A stretch of 64,000 nucleotides of DNA from Hyphomicrobiales bacterium (lineage in GTDB: Bacteria; Pseudomonadota; Alphaproteobacteria; Rhizobiales; Rhizobiaceae). Within the stretch, counting starts at the first letter, position 1; each line of letters opens with the position of its first letter. This document shows, in pieces, positions 35,653 through 43,927 of this stretch. The notes under the pieces were generated by a model that made no database searches, was not told the origin of the DNA, and saw only the letters and a program-made list of their open reading frames with translations. The stretch covers positions 47,443 through 111,442 of the forward strand of contig UCEY01000011.1 in NCBI GenBank assembly GCA_900471605.1, read 5' to 3'. The position numbers were made by a program, and so were the translations under genes.

Positions 35653-37998
35653 ATGCGCATCGTCTGTATCGGTGGCGGCCCGGCCGGTCTCTATTTCGCG
35701 CTCCTGATGAAGAAGCAGCACCCGGAGCACTCGATCTCCGTCATCGAGCGCAACAAGCCCTATGACACGTTCGGCTGGGGCGTGGTTTTCTCCGACGCCA
35801 CCATGGTTTCGATGAAGGCCTGGGACCCGGAAAGCGCCGCCGAGATCGAGGATGCGTTCAACCATTGGGACGATATCGAGCTGCTCTTCAAGGGCACGCG
35901 CCAGCGCACCTCCGGCCACGGTTTCGTCGGCATCGGCCGCAAGAAACTCCTCAACATCCTGCAGCGCCGCTGCGAGGCGCTCGGCGTCGAACTGGTCTTC
36001 GAGACCGATTCCAGTGGCGATATCGACTATCCGCACGCGGACCTGATCATCGCTTCCGACGGCTTCAACTCGAAGATCCGCAACCGTTATCCGGAAGTCT
36101 TCGAGCCGGACCTCGTGGTCCGTCCGAACCGTTATATCTGGCTCGGCACCAACAAGCTGTTCGACGCCTTCACCTTCGATTTCCGCAAGACGGATCATGG
36201 CTGGTTCCAGGCGCATATCTACAAGTTCGACGACAAGACCTCGACCTTCATCGTCGAGACGACCGAGGAGGCCTACGAAAAGCACGGTCTCGGCCAGATG
36301 GACCAGCAGGGTTCGATCGATTTCTGCCAGGACCTGTTCTCGGAAGTGCTCGAAGGCTCCGAGCTGATGACCAATGCGCGCCACCTGCGCGGCTCCGCCT
36401 GGCTGAACTTCAACCGCCTGATCTGCGGCAAATGGAGCCATTTCAACGGCAATTCACATGTCGTGCTGATGGGCGACGCCGCCCATACCGCCCATTTCGC
36501 GATCGGCTCCGGCACCAAGCTCGCCATCGACGACGCGATCGAGCTCACCAACCAGTTCAACAAGCTCGGCCACGACAAGGACAAGATCCCGGCGGTCCTC
36601 GAAACCTACGAGGAAATCCGCCGCGTCGACGTCGCCCGCATCCAGAATGCGGCGCGCAACGCCATGGAATGGTTCGAAGTGGTCGGACAGCGTTATGCCG
36701 ACACGCTGGAGCCGGAACAGTTCATGTATTCGATGCTGACCCGCTCGCAGCGCATCAGCCACGAGAACCTTCGCTTGCGCGATCCCAAGTGGCTGGAAGG
36801 TTACGAGCGCTGGTTCGCGAAGAAAAACGGCATCGACGTTTCGGGCAACGGCCGCACCCTGCCGCCGATGTTCACACCCTATTCACTGCGCGAAACCCAT
36901 CTGCCGAACCGCATCGTCATGTCGCCGATGGCGATGTATTCCGCCAAGGACGGCATGCTCGACGATTTCCATCTGGTCCATCTCGGCTCCCGTGCGCTTG
37001 GCGGCGCCGGCCTCGTGTTTGGGGAAATGACCTGCGTCTCACCGGATGCGCGCATCACCCCCGGCTGCCTCGGCCTCTGGAACGACGAGCAGGCCGCTGC
37101 GTGGAAACGCTTCGTAACCTTCGTGCACGACAATTCCGCCACCAAGGTCGGCATCCAGCTCGGCCATGCGGGGCGTAAGGGCTCGACCAAGGTCGCCTGG
37201 GAAGGCATCGACCAGCCGGTCGAGCAAGGCGGCTGGGATCTGATCTCCGCATCGGCGCTGCCATACCTCAAGACCAGCCAGGTTCCGAAGGCGATGGACC
37301 GCGCCGATATGGACCGGGTCAAGGCCGACCACGTCCGCGCCGCGAAATATGCGGCGGAAGCCGGTGCCGACTGGCTGGAACTGCATTGCGCCCACGGTTA
37401 TCTTCTGTCGAGCTTCCTGTCGCCGCTCACCAATATCCGCACCGACGAATATGGCGGCAGCCACGAGAACCGCGCGCGTTATCCTCTGGAAGTCTTCAAG
37501 GCGATCCGTGAGGTCTGGCCGGCCGACAAGCCGATCTCCGTCCGCCTCTCCTGCCACGACTGGTTCGAGGGCGGCAACACGCCGGAAGACGCGGCGATCT
37601 ACGCGCAGATGTTCAAGGATGCCGGCGCCGACCTGATCGACTGCTCGTCCGGCCAGGTCTGGAAGGAAGAAAAGCCGGTCTATGGCCGCCTCTTCCAGAC
37701 GCCCTTCTCCGACAAGATCCGCAACGAGATCGGCATTCCCACGATCGCCGTCGGCGCGATCTCGGAAGCCGACCATGCCAACTCGATCATCGCCGCCGGC
37801 CGCGCCGATCTCTGCGCCGTCGCCCGCCCGCATTTGGCCGACCCTGCGTGGGTTCTGCACGAAGCGGCAAAGATCGGCCTGACGAACATTCCGTGGCCGA
37901 AACAGTATTATTCCGGCAAGGCACAATACGAGACCAACCTCGCGCGCGCTGCGGCCGCCATTGCTCCTCCGGCCGTCGGCCCGACGGCGGCGAAATAA
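35653..37998 (+). CDS. 2-Aminobenzoyl-CoA monooxygenase/reductase-type fusion (FAD monooxygenase + Old Yellow Enzyme)
   Basis: 781 residues in two enzymes. Residues 1-390 are a class A flavin monooxygenase (GGGPAGLYFALLM at the start; GDAAHTAHFAIGSGTKLAIDD near residue 275). Residues 405-760 are an Old Yellow Enzyme barrel (LPNRIVMSPMAMYSAKDG, then HCAHGYLLSSFLSPLTN and EYGGSHENRAR). This fusion is known as 2-aminobenzoyl-CoA monooxygenase/reductase, which hydroxylates and reduces anthraniloyl-CoA to a non-aromatic cyclohexene-CoA, and is also annotated as salicylyl-CoA 5-hydroxylase. ATG 35653 follows AGGAGG by 8 nt; a TTG two codons earlier is less likely. It leads a seven-gene operon of CoA-ester enzymes. 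Confidence 0.88.
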   Translation: MRIVCIGGGPAGLYFALLMKKQHPEHSISVIERNKPYDTFGWGVVFSDATMVSMKAWDPESAAEIEDAFNHWDDIELLFKGTRQRTSGHGFVGIGRKKLLNILQRRCEALGVELVFETDSSGDIDYPHADLIIASDGFNSKIRNRYPEVFEPDLVVRPNRYIWLGTNKLFDAFTFDFRKTDHGWFQAHIYKFDDKTSTFIVETTEEAYEKHGLGQMDQQGSIDFCQDLFSEVLEGSELMTNARHLRGSAWLNFNRLICGKWSHFNGNSHVVLMGDAAHTAHFAIGSGTKLAIDDAIELTNQFNKLGHDKDKIPAVLETYEEIRRVDVARIQNAARNAMEWFEVVGQRYADTLEPEQFMYSMLTRSQRISHENLRLRDPKWLEGYERWFAKKNGIDVSGNGRTLPPMFTPYSLRETHLPNRIVMSPMAMYSAKDGMLDDFHLVHLGSRALGGAGLVFGEMTCVSPDARITPGCLGLWNDEQAAAWKRFVTFVHDNSATKVGIQLGHAGRKGSTKVAWEGIDQPVEQGGWDLISASALPYLKTSQVPKAMDRADMDRVKADHVRAAKYAAEAGADWLELHCAHGYLLSSFLSPLTNIRTDEYGGSHENRARYPLEVFKAIREVWPADKPISVRLSCHDWFEGGNTPEDAAIYAQMFKDAGADLIDCSSGQVWKEEKPVYGRLFQTPFSDKIRNEIGIPTIAVGAISEADHANSIIAAGRADLCAVARPHLADPAWVLHEAAKIGLTNIPWPKQYYSGKAQYETNLARAAAAIAPPAVGPTAAK

Positions 37999-38008
37999 GG
38001 ATCGCGTC

Positions 38009-38806
38009 ATGAGCGAAGCGACCTCCGCCAGGCTTGCCAACCGCCACGCCCTTGTCACCGGCGCGGGCTCGGGGATAGGCGCGGCGATCGCGACGGCGCT
38101 GGTGGAAGCCGGCGCACGGGTGACGCTCGCCGGCCGCCGGGCGGAGCCGCTGGAGGCGCTGGCTGACAAGCTCGGCAAGGATAGGGTCTGCGTCGCCGAT
38201 GGTTTCGACGTGACCGACAAAATGGCGATCGACAACGGCCTGAAGGCGGCGCATTCCGCTTTCGGCCCGGTCGATATCCTCGTCAACAATGCCGGCGAAG
38301 GCCCGAGCGCGCCTTTCGAAAAGACCTCGCTGGATATGTGGAACCGGGTCATGACGGTGGATCTCACCGGCGTGTTCCTGGTGACCCAGGCCGTGCTGCC
38401 GGATCTCAAGGCTTTCGGAACAGGCGCCCGCATCATCAATATCGCCTCGACCGCGGGGCTGACCGGTTACGCCTATGTCTCGGCCTATGTGGCCGCCAAG
38501 CACGGCGTCGTCGGCCTCACCCGCTCTCTGGCGCTCGAACTGGCCAAGACCGGCATCACCGTCAATGCCGTCTGCCCGGGCTTTACTGATACGCCGCTGA
38601 TCGCCCGCTCGATCGAAACGATCGTCGAAAAGACCGGACGGACGGAAGAGCAGGCGCTCAAGGAATTCACGAAGAGCAATCCGCAGGGGCGGCTGGTGAA
38701 GCCGGAGGAAGTCGCAGACACAGTTCTGTGGCTGGCATCGCCCGGTGCTGCATCGATCAACGGACAGGCAATCGCGGTTGCCGGTGGGGAGGTATTGGCA
38801 GGATGA
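38009..38806 (+). CDS. Short-chain dehydrogenase/reductase, aryl-CoA operon
   Basis: 265 residues from ATG 38009 (AAGGA upstream). It is a classical, catalytically intact SDR: cofactor loop TGAGSGIG at residues 18-25, NNAG motif (VNNAGEG), active-site Ser in ASTAG and the Tyr/Lys pair in YVAAKH. It would reduce a ketone or oxidise an alcohol on the ring or acyl-CoA after dearomatisation, for example the 5-oxo group made by the monooxygenase/reductase. Its stop overlaps the next start by 4 nt. Confidence 0.88.
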   Translation: MSEATSARLANRHALVTGAGSGIGAAIATALVEAGARVTLAGRRAEPLEALADKLGKDRVCVADGFDVTDKMAIDNGLKAAHSAFGPVDILVNNAGEGPSAPFEKTSLDMWNRVMTVDLTGVFLVTQAVLPDLKAFGTGARIINIASTAGLTGYAYVSAYVAAKHGVVGLTRSLALELAKTGITVNAVCPGFTDTPLIARSIETIVEKTGRTEEQALKEFTKSNPQGRLVKPEEVADTVLWLASPGAASINGQAIAVAGGEVLAG

Positions 38807-39651
38807 GCGAACAGGCATCGATGGCGGGACATCTCCGCCCGTTCAAGGATTATCAGCCGAAGCATTTTCTCTGGGAAGTCAGCGAAAACGGCCGTGTCGC
38901 GACCATTCGCCTGAACCGGGCGGAACGCAAGAATCCGCTGACTTTCGAAAGTTATGCGGAACTGCGGGACCTTTTCCGCGATCTCGTCTACGCCTCCGAC
39001 ATCCGCTCGATCGTTCTGACCGGCGCCGGCGGCAATTTCTCCTCCGGCGGCGACGTCTTCGAGATTATCGAGCCGCTGACGCACATGGCGATGCCGGATC
39101 TGCTCGCCTTCACCCGCATGACCGGCGACGTCGTCAAGGCCATGAAGAAATGCCCGCAGCCGATTGTTGCTGCCGTCGACGGCATCTGCATGGGTGCCGG
39201 CGCGATCCTCGCCATGGCCTCCGACATCCGGCTGGCCACGCCTGAAGCCAAGACAGCCTTCCTCTTCACCCGCGTCGGCCTCGCCGGCGCCGACATGGGC
39301 GCCTGCGGGATCCTGCCGCGTATCATCGGCCAGGGCCGCGCCGCCGAACTCCTGTTCACCGGCCGCACGATGAACGCCCGCGAAGGCGAAGCCTGGGGCT
39401 TCTTCAACACCATCCATCCCGGCGACGTTCTGGAAGCCGAAGCCGTGAAGCTCGCTCATTCACTGGCCGATGGGCCGTGGTTCGCCCACACGATGACCAA
39501 GACCATGCTGAACCAGGAATGGGCGATGGGCATCGACGAGATGATCGAATCCGAAGCGCAGGCCCAGGCGATCTGCATGGCCACCAAGGATTTCCGCCGC
39601 GCCTTCGAGGCCTTCGCCGAAAAACGCAAGCCGGTCTTCGAGGGCAACTGA
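38803..39651 (+). CDS. Enoyl-CoA hydratase/isomerase-family protein
   Basis: 282 residues of the crotonase fold, starting at ATG 38803 inside the SDR stop (ATGA). The oxyanion-hole region SSGGDVFEI and [20 protein letters not shown] are present. Where crotonases usually have P-E-x-x-x-G with the first catalytic glutamate, this protein has FTRVGLAG; the second glutamate is present ([11 protein letters not shown]). The altered site suggests a reaction other than simple hydration, for instance isomerisation or ring hydrolysis on the CoA ester. Confidence 0.82.
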   Translation: MSEQASMAGHLRPFKDYQPKHFLWEVSENGRVATIRLNRAERKNPLTFESYAELRDLFRDLVYASDIRSIVLTGAGGNFSSGGDVFEIIEPLTHMAMPDLLAFTRMTGDVVKAMKKCPQPIVAAVDGICMGAGAILAMASDIRLATPEAKTAFLFTRVGLAGADMGACGILPRIIGQGRAAELLFTGRTMNAREGEAWGFFNTIHPGDVLEAEAVKLAHSLADGPWFAHTMTKTMLNQEWAMGIDEMIESEAQAQAICMATKDFRRAFEAFAEKRKPVFEGN

Positions 39652-40826
39652 TGGCCGCCCCGACGACGCTCAAAGGCCCGGCCCGCGATTTCCTCGACTG
39701 GCCGTTCTTCGACGGGAGCCACAAGGCGCTCGCCGAAAAACTGGACGCCTTTGCGGCTTCCGGCGCTCTCAGTCATATCGACCATTCCGATACCGACGGC
39801 GCCTGCCGTGCGATCGTCAGGGCGCTCGGGCAGGCAGGCCTTCTGGATGCCGCGACCGGCGCCGGCGGCAGCCAGCCGATCGACAGCCGCGCCGCCTGCC
39901 TGACCCGTGAGACGCTCGCCTGGCATGACGGGCTTGCCGATTTCGCCTTCGCCATGCAGGGCCTCGGCACCGGCGCGATCGGCCTGTCCGGCTCCGAAGA
40001 GCTCCGCCGCACGGTTCTGCCGAAAGCACAGGCCGGCGAATGGATTTCCGCCTTCGCGCTGTCGGAAAAGGAAGCCGGCTCGGACGTCGCCGCCATGGCC
40101 TGCGCCGCCCGCAAGGACGGTGACTACTATATCCTCGACGGCGAAAAAACCTGGATTTCCAACGGCGGCATCGCCGATGTCTACACGGTCTTCGTCCGTA
40201 CCGGCGAAGCGCCCGGCACGCGCGGCATTTCCGCCTTCGTGGTCTTCGCCGACGATCCGGGCTTCTCGATCGCCGAGCGCATCGACGTGATCGCCCCGCA
40301 TCCGCTGGCGACGATCCGCTTCGAAAACTGCCGCATTCCGGCTTCGCGCCTGCTCGGGTCGCCCGGCGAAGGCTTCAAGATCGCCATGCGGACACTCGAC
40401 ATCTTTCGCGCCTCCGTCGCGGCGGCGGCGCTCGGTTTTGCCAAGCGCGCGCTGGACGAGGCGGTTGCCTATGCCAAGGCCCGGCCGATGTTCGGCAACC
40501 ACCTTTCCGACCTGCAGCTGACCCAGGCTGCCTTCGGCGACATGGCGGCCGAGATCGATGCCGGCGCGCTCCTCACCTACCGCGCCGCCTGGCGCCGCGA
40601 TGTGCAGGGCCTGCCGACCACCAAGGAGGCCGCAATGGCCAAGATGGTCGCGACCGAGAATGCGCAAAGCGTCATCGACCGCGCCGTGCAGATCTTCGGC
40701 GGCCGCGGCGTCAAGAGCGGCGAGATCACCGAGAGCCTTTACCGCGAGATCCGCGCGTTGCGCATCTACGAAGGTGCGACCGAGGTCCAGAAGCTCATCA
40801 TCGCCCGCGAACTTTTGAAGGCCTGA
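39651..40826 (+). CDS. Acyl-CoA dehydrogenase
   Basis: 391 residues starting at ATG 39651, one base overlapping the previous stop (TGATG). FAD-binding motif [16 protein letters not shown] and [18 protein letters not shown] are present. The catalytic glutamate lies in the C-terminal motif [10 protein letters not shown]. It would introduce the alpha-beta double bond in an alicyclic or ring-opened CoA ester. All family signatures are intact. Confidence 0.9.
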   Translation: MAAPTTLKGPARDFLDWPFFDGSHKALAEKLDAFAASGALSHIDHSDTDGACRAIVRALGQAGLLDAATGAGGSQPIDSRAACLTRETLAWHDGLADFAFAMQGLGTGAIGLSGSEELRRTVLPKAQAGEWISAFALSEKEAGSDVAAMACAARKDGDYYILDGEKTWISNGGIADVYTVFVRTGEAPGTRGISAFVVFADDPGFSIAERIDVIAPHPLATIRFENCRIPASRLLGSPGEGFKIAMRTLDIFRASVAAAALGFAKRALDEAVAYAKARPMFGNHLSDLQLTQAAFGDMAAEIDAGALLTYRAAWRRDVQGLPTTKEAAMAKMVATENAQSVIDRAVQIFGGRGVKSGEITESLYREIRALRIYEGATEVQKLIIARELLKA

Positions 40827-40834
40827 GGGTGATC

Positions 40835-41266
40835 ATGGCTTACACGACCTCCCGCCGCCTGAACTTCGGAGATTGCGACCCCTCCGGCATCGCCTATTTC
40901 CCCTCCTACCTGAACATCATGGTCGGGGTTTGCGAGGAGTTTTTCGGCGCGATCGGCGCGCCATGGCCGGAGATGATCAACGACCGCAAGATCGGCGTGC
41001 CGACAGTAACTCTGGACGTCGCGTTCAAGAGCCCCGGTTACCACGGCGACATGATGGATTTCTCCATCAGGGTCATCCGGGTCGGCAACAGTTCTGCCGA
41101 TCTCGAATACGAGGTGCGGTCCGGCGACCGGCTGCTCTGGACGGCGAAGCAGCGTCTCGTCGCCACCTCGCACGAAACCCACAAGGCCCTTCCCTGGCCG
41201 GACGATATGCGCGCAGCGCTGACACAGCATTTGGAGAACGATGATGCACACGATTCTGCAGCCTGA
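40835..41266 (+). CDS. Acyl-CoA thioesterase, 4-hydroxybenzoyl-CoA thioesterase-like
   Basis: 143 residues of the hot-dog fold with the catalytic aspartate motif GDCDPSGIAYFPSYLNIM at the N-terminus, as in YbgC and 4-hydroxybenzoyl-CoA thioesterases. ATG 40835 has GAGGG five bases upstream; GTG 40829 lies within that site. In CoA-dependent aromatic pathways such enzymes rescue CoA from dead-end esters, or release a free acid. It overlaps the next gene by 26 nt. Confidence 0.85.
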   Translation: MAYTTSRRLNFGDCDPSGIAYFPSYLNIMVGVCEEFFGAIGAPWPEMINDRKIGVPTVTLDVAFKSPGYHGDMMDFSIRVIRVGNSSADLEYEVRSGDRLLWTAKQRLVATSHETHKALPWPDDMRAALTQHLENDDAHDSAA

Positions 41267-41639
41267 AGGCTGGGCAAAACCGATCGGTTACGCCAACGGC
41301 GTTGCCGCCAGCGGCCGCCAGATCTTCGTTGGCGGGCAGATCGGCTGGAACGGCCAATGCCAGTTCGAGACAGACGATTTCGTCGGGCAGGTGAAGCAGA
41401 CGCTGCAGAATGTGGTCGCCGTGCTGGCCGAAGCCGGCGCAGGACCCGAGCACATCACCACCATGACCTGGTATTTTACCGACAAGGCCGAATATCTGGG
41501 CAACCTCAAGGGTATCGGCCAGGCCTATCGCGAAATCATCGGCAAGCATTTCCCCGCCATGGCCGCCATGCAGGTGGTGGCGCTGGTGGAAGACCGCGCC
41601 AAGATCGAAATCCAGGCGACCGCCGTCATTCCGGCCTGA
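41241..41639 (+). CDS. RidA-family protein lacking the usual arginine
   Basis: 132 residues of the RidA/YjgF fold (YANGVAASGRQIFVGGQIGWN, LAEAGAGPEHITTMTWYFTD, IEIQATAVIPA). Classical RidA has an active-site arginine in FPARS; here the segment is FPAMAA, so imine deaminase activity of the RidA type is unlikely. The family trimer may still bind an enamine or keto intermediate. The pathway's proposed intermediate carries an enamine-like amino group, which makes its presence suggestive. ATG 41241 has GGAG upstream and overlaps the thioesterase gene by 26 nt. Confidence 0.85.
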   Translation: MMHTILQPEGWAKPIGYANGVAASGRQIFVGGQIGWNGQCQFETDDFVGQVKQTLQNVVAVLAEAGAGPEHITTMTWYFTDKAEYLGNLKGIGQAYREIIGKHFPAMAAMQVVALVEDRAKIEIQATAVIPA

Positions 41640-41646
41640 GGCTATC

Positions 41647-43608
41647 ATGAACGAGACGATCGAATTTTCCGCCACGGTTTCCGCCACGACCCGCAACGGA
41701 GTTCTGGTCGTCACGATCGACAATCCGCCGGTCAACGCCACGTCCGTCGATGTCCGCGGTGGTCTTGCCAAAGCGCTTGCGCACGCGGAAACGGCAGCCG
41801 ATGTGACCGGCGTCGTTGTCACCGGCGCCGGCAAGACATTTATCGGCGGCGCCGACATCAAGGAATTCGGCAAGCCGGCCACGGACCCGACCTTGCCTTC
41901 CGTCATCGAGAAGATCGAAGGCCTGTCGAAGCCCGTCGTCGCTGCCCTGAACGGCGCAGCACTCGGCGGCGGTCTCGAAGTCGCACTTGCCTGCCACTCT
42001 CGCGTCGCCGCGCCGGCTGCGCAGGTCGGCATGCCCGAAGTCAAACTCGGGATCGTACCCGGCGCCGGCGGCACGCAACGCCTGCCACGGCTGATCGGCA
42101 TCCCGGCGGCGCTCGACCTGATCACGTCGGGGCGTTCGGTGAAGGCCGAGGAAGCCCTGAAACTCGGGATCGTCGATGAACTGGCCGCAGGCGATCTCGT
42201 CGAAGCCGCAACATCCGCAGTGTCGGCACTGGCCGGAAAACCACTCCGCCGCACGGGCGAACTCACGATCGCGCTCTCCGATGCGGCCGAGATCGAAAAA
42301 ACCTCGGCCAGGATCCTTGCCAGGGCACGCGGCCAGAAGGCGCCGGCCGAAGCGGTCCGGTTGGTCACGTCGTCCAACCGCCCCTTTGCGGAAGGCCTGG
42401 CGGACGAACGCGCCACATTCCTCGCACTCCGCGACAGCCGCGAGGCCGCGGCTCTTCGCCATGTCTTTTTCGCGGAACGGGAGTCCTCCAAGGTCGAAGG
42501 TCTGGAAGGCGTAGAACCTCGTCCGGTCAGGACGATCGGCATTTGCGGCCTGGGCCTTATGGGCAGCGGCATCGCCGTTGCGGCCCTTGGTGCCGGTTAT
42601 TCGGTGATCGGCCTCGACCAGACCGCCGAAGCCGCCGAAAAGGGCAAAGAGCGCATCGTCGGCCTGCTGGAACGCAACGTCGCCTCGGGCCGCCTCGATC
42701 AGACCGGCTTCGAAGCCCAGAAGGCACGGCTTTCCGTGACGGCGACGGACGCCGATCTCGCGCCCTGCGATCTCGTCGTCGAAGCCGTGTTCGACGATCT
42801 CGCCGTCAAGACTGATCTCTTCCAGCGTCTCGACAAGGTCATCCGCCCGGATGCGGTGCTGGCGACCAATACCAGCTACCTGAACCCGGACGAGATTGCC
42901 GCCGCGACTGCTCATCCGCAGCGGGTGCTCGGCCTGCATTTCTTCTCGCCTGCCAATGTGATGCGGCTCCTGGAAGTCGTGCGCTGCGCAGAGACGGCAC
43001 CGGATGTGCTGGCGACAGGTCTGGCGGTTGCCAAGAAACTGCGCAAACTGCCGGTCGTTACCGGCGTCACCGAAGGTTTCATCGGCAACCGCATCTTCTC
43101 CGCCTATCGCCGCGAAGCCGAATTCCTGCTGGAAGACGGCGCCCTGCCGCACGAGATCGACGCCGCGCTGGAGGACTACGGTTTCCCGATGGGCCTGTTC
43201 GCCGTCTACGATATGGCCGGCCTTGAAATCGCCTGGGCGCGCCGGAAGCGACAGGCGGCGACCCGCGATCCTTCGGCGCGTTATGTCGAGATCGCCGACA
43301 CGCTCTGCGAGGCGGGTCGTCTGGGCCAGAAGGCCGGACGGGGCTGGTATGCCTATCCGGAGGGCAAGCGCACCATCGATCCGGAGGTCACCGCCATCAT
43401 AGAAGCTGCCCGCGCCAAAAAGGGCATCGCGCCACGCGCGTTCTCGAAGAACGAAATTCTCGAAAGAATGCTGGGGGCGATGGCTGGGGAAGGTGCGGCG
43501 CTGCTGGCGGAAGGAATTGCCGCGCGAGCCAGCGATATCGATCTGGTGATGATCAACGGCTACGGTTTTCCGGCCCACAAGGGCGGCCCGATGTTCGCGG
43601 GAACCTGA
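41647..43608 (+). CDS. Bifunctional enoyl-CoA hydratase/3-hydroxyacyl-CoA dehydrogenase (FadJ-like), short C-terminus
   Basis: 653 residues. Residues 10-190 are an intact crotonase domain (GGADIKEFG oxyanion hole, PEVKLGIVPGAGGTQ with the catalytic glutamate). Residues 295-590 are a 3-hydroxyacyl-CoA dehydrogenase (GICGLGLMGSGIAVAALGAG for NAD; HFFSPANVM with the catalytic histidine). The second C-terminal helical repeat ends at YGFPAHKGGPMFAGT, roughly 40-50 residues earlier than usual for the family. It would carry out hydration and oxidation in beta-oxidation of the ring-derived acyl-CoA. No thiolase gene follows in this operon. Confidence 0.87.
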   Translation: MNETIEFSATVSATTRNGVLVVTIDNPPVNATSVDVRGGLAKALAHAETAADVTGVVVTGAGKTFIGGADIKEFGKPATDPTLPSVIEKIEGLSKPVVAALNGAALGGGLEVALACHSRVAAPAAQVGMPEVKLGIVPGAGGTQRLPRLIGIPAALDLITSGRSVKAEEALKLGIVDELAAGDLVEAATSAVSALAGKPLRRTGELTIALSDAAEIEKTSARILARARGQKAPAEAVRLVTSSNRPFAEGLADERATFLALRDSREAAALRHVFFAERESSKVEGLEGVEPRPVRTIGICGLGLMGSGIAVAALGAGYSVIGLDQTAEAAEKGKERIVGLLERNVASGRLDQTGFEAQKARLSVTATDADLAPCDLVVEAVFDDLAVKTDLFQRLDKVIRPDAVLATNTSYLNPDEIAAATAHPQRVLGLHFFSPANVMRLLEVVRCAETAPDVLATGLAVAKKLRKLPVVTGVTEGFIGNRIFSAYRREAEFLLEDGALPHEIDAALEDYGFPMGLFAVYDMAGLEIAWARRKRQAATRDPSARYVEIADTLCEAGRLGQKAGRGWYAYPEGKRTIDPEVTAIIEAARAKKGIAPRAFSKNEILERMLGAMAGEGAALLAEGIAARASDIDLVMINGYGFPAHKGGPMFAGT

Positions 43609-43622
43609 CCGCCTCAAGGCGG
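43609..43622 (+). terminator. Small hairpin after the aryl-CoA operon
   Basis: CCGCC and GGCGG flank TCAA directly at the last stop codon. There is no T-run, so it is a weak candidate for the operon end. Confidence 0.3.
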
Positions 43623-43735
43623 CGGAAACAGCTAATCTATTGAAATATCTGCAATGTTCCGACACGCTTGGCGCTTCGGAAGCGCCTGCGCACGCCGGTG
43701 TTTTGCCCACCCAAAAGAGTTACGCTCATTTGATC

Positions 43736-43753
43736 AAACATGCTTGCATGTTT
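43736..43753. promoter_or_regulatory. Perfect inverted repeat over the transporter C -35 region
   Basis: AAACATGC and GCATGTTT are separated by TT. It overlaps the TTGCAT -35 candidate (43744-43749), so it could serve a repressor or a class II activator. Confidence 0.4.
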
Positions 43754-43852
43754 CCTTAAATCGCCTATTGTTTGCCCAAGCCTCGCAAGTAGGCACCAAA
43801 AACAACGACAGGGAACGGCCGCATGCTCACACTTTCCGAGCTCACTCCGTCG

Positions 43853-43876
43853 AGATATTTTAGCCATAAAATATCT
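43853..43876. promoter_or_regulatory. 24-bp perfect inverted repeat upstream of transporter C
   Basis: Ten-base arms AGATATTTTA and TAAAATATCT flank GCCA, 52 bp before the binding-protein start. The core TTTTA-N4-TAAAA is the same as operator-like site 1, and its right arm extends into the 10-mer shared with the MarR promoter. Confidence 0.5.
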
Positions 43877-43927
43877 GCCGCATCCCTGTCCCGTATCCCG
43901 ACTGTCTCGTGGCGCGCTTAGGAGATC

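Larger units (their letters stand above)
43623..43927. promoter_or_regulatory. Control region of transporter C
   Basis: About 305 bp without a gene. It contains the 10-mer AAATATCTGC at 43643 and 43869, two long perfect inverted repeats (43736-43753 and 43853-43876), and a candidate promoter TTGCAT-N16-TATTGT (43744-43771). A frame shifted by one from the preceding gene stays open for some 50 codons but shows no family features. Confidence 0.5.

Noticed and set aside
43609..43760. A frameshift that would restore the missing FadJ-like C-terminus
   Set aside because: The alternate frame is open for some 50 codons but its translation does not resemble the family tail.
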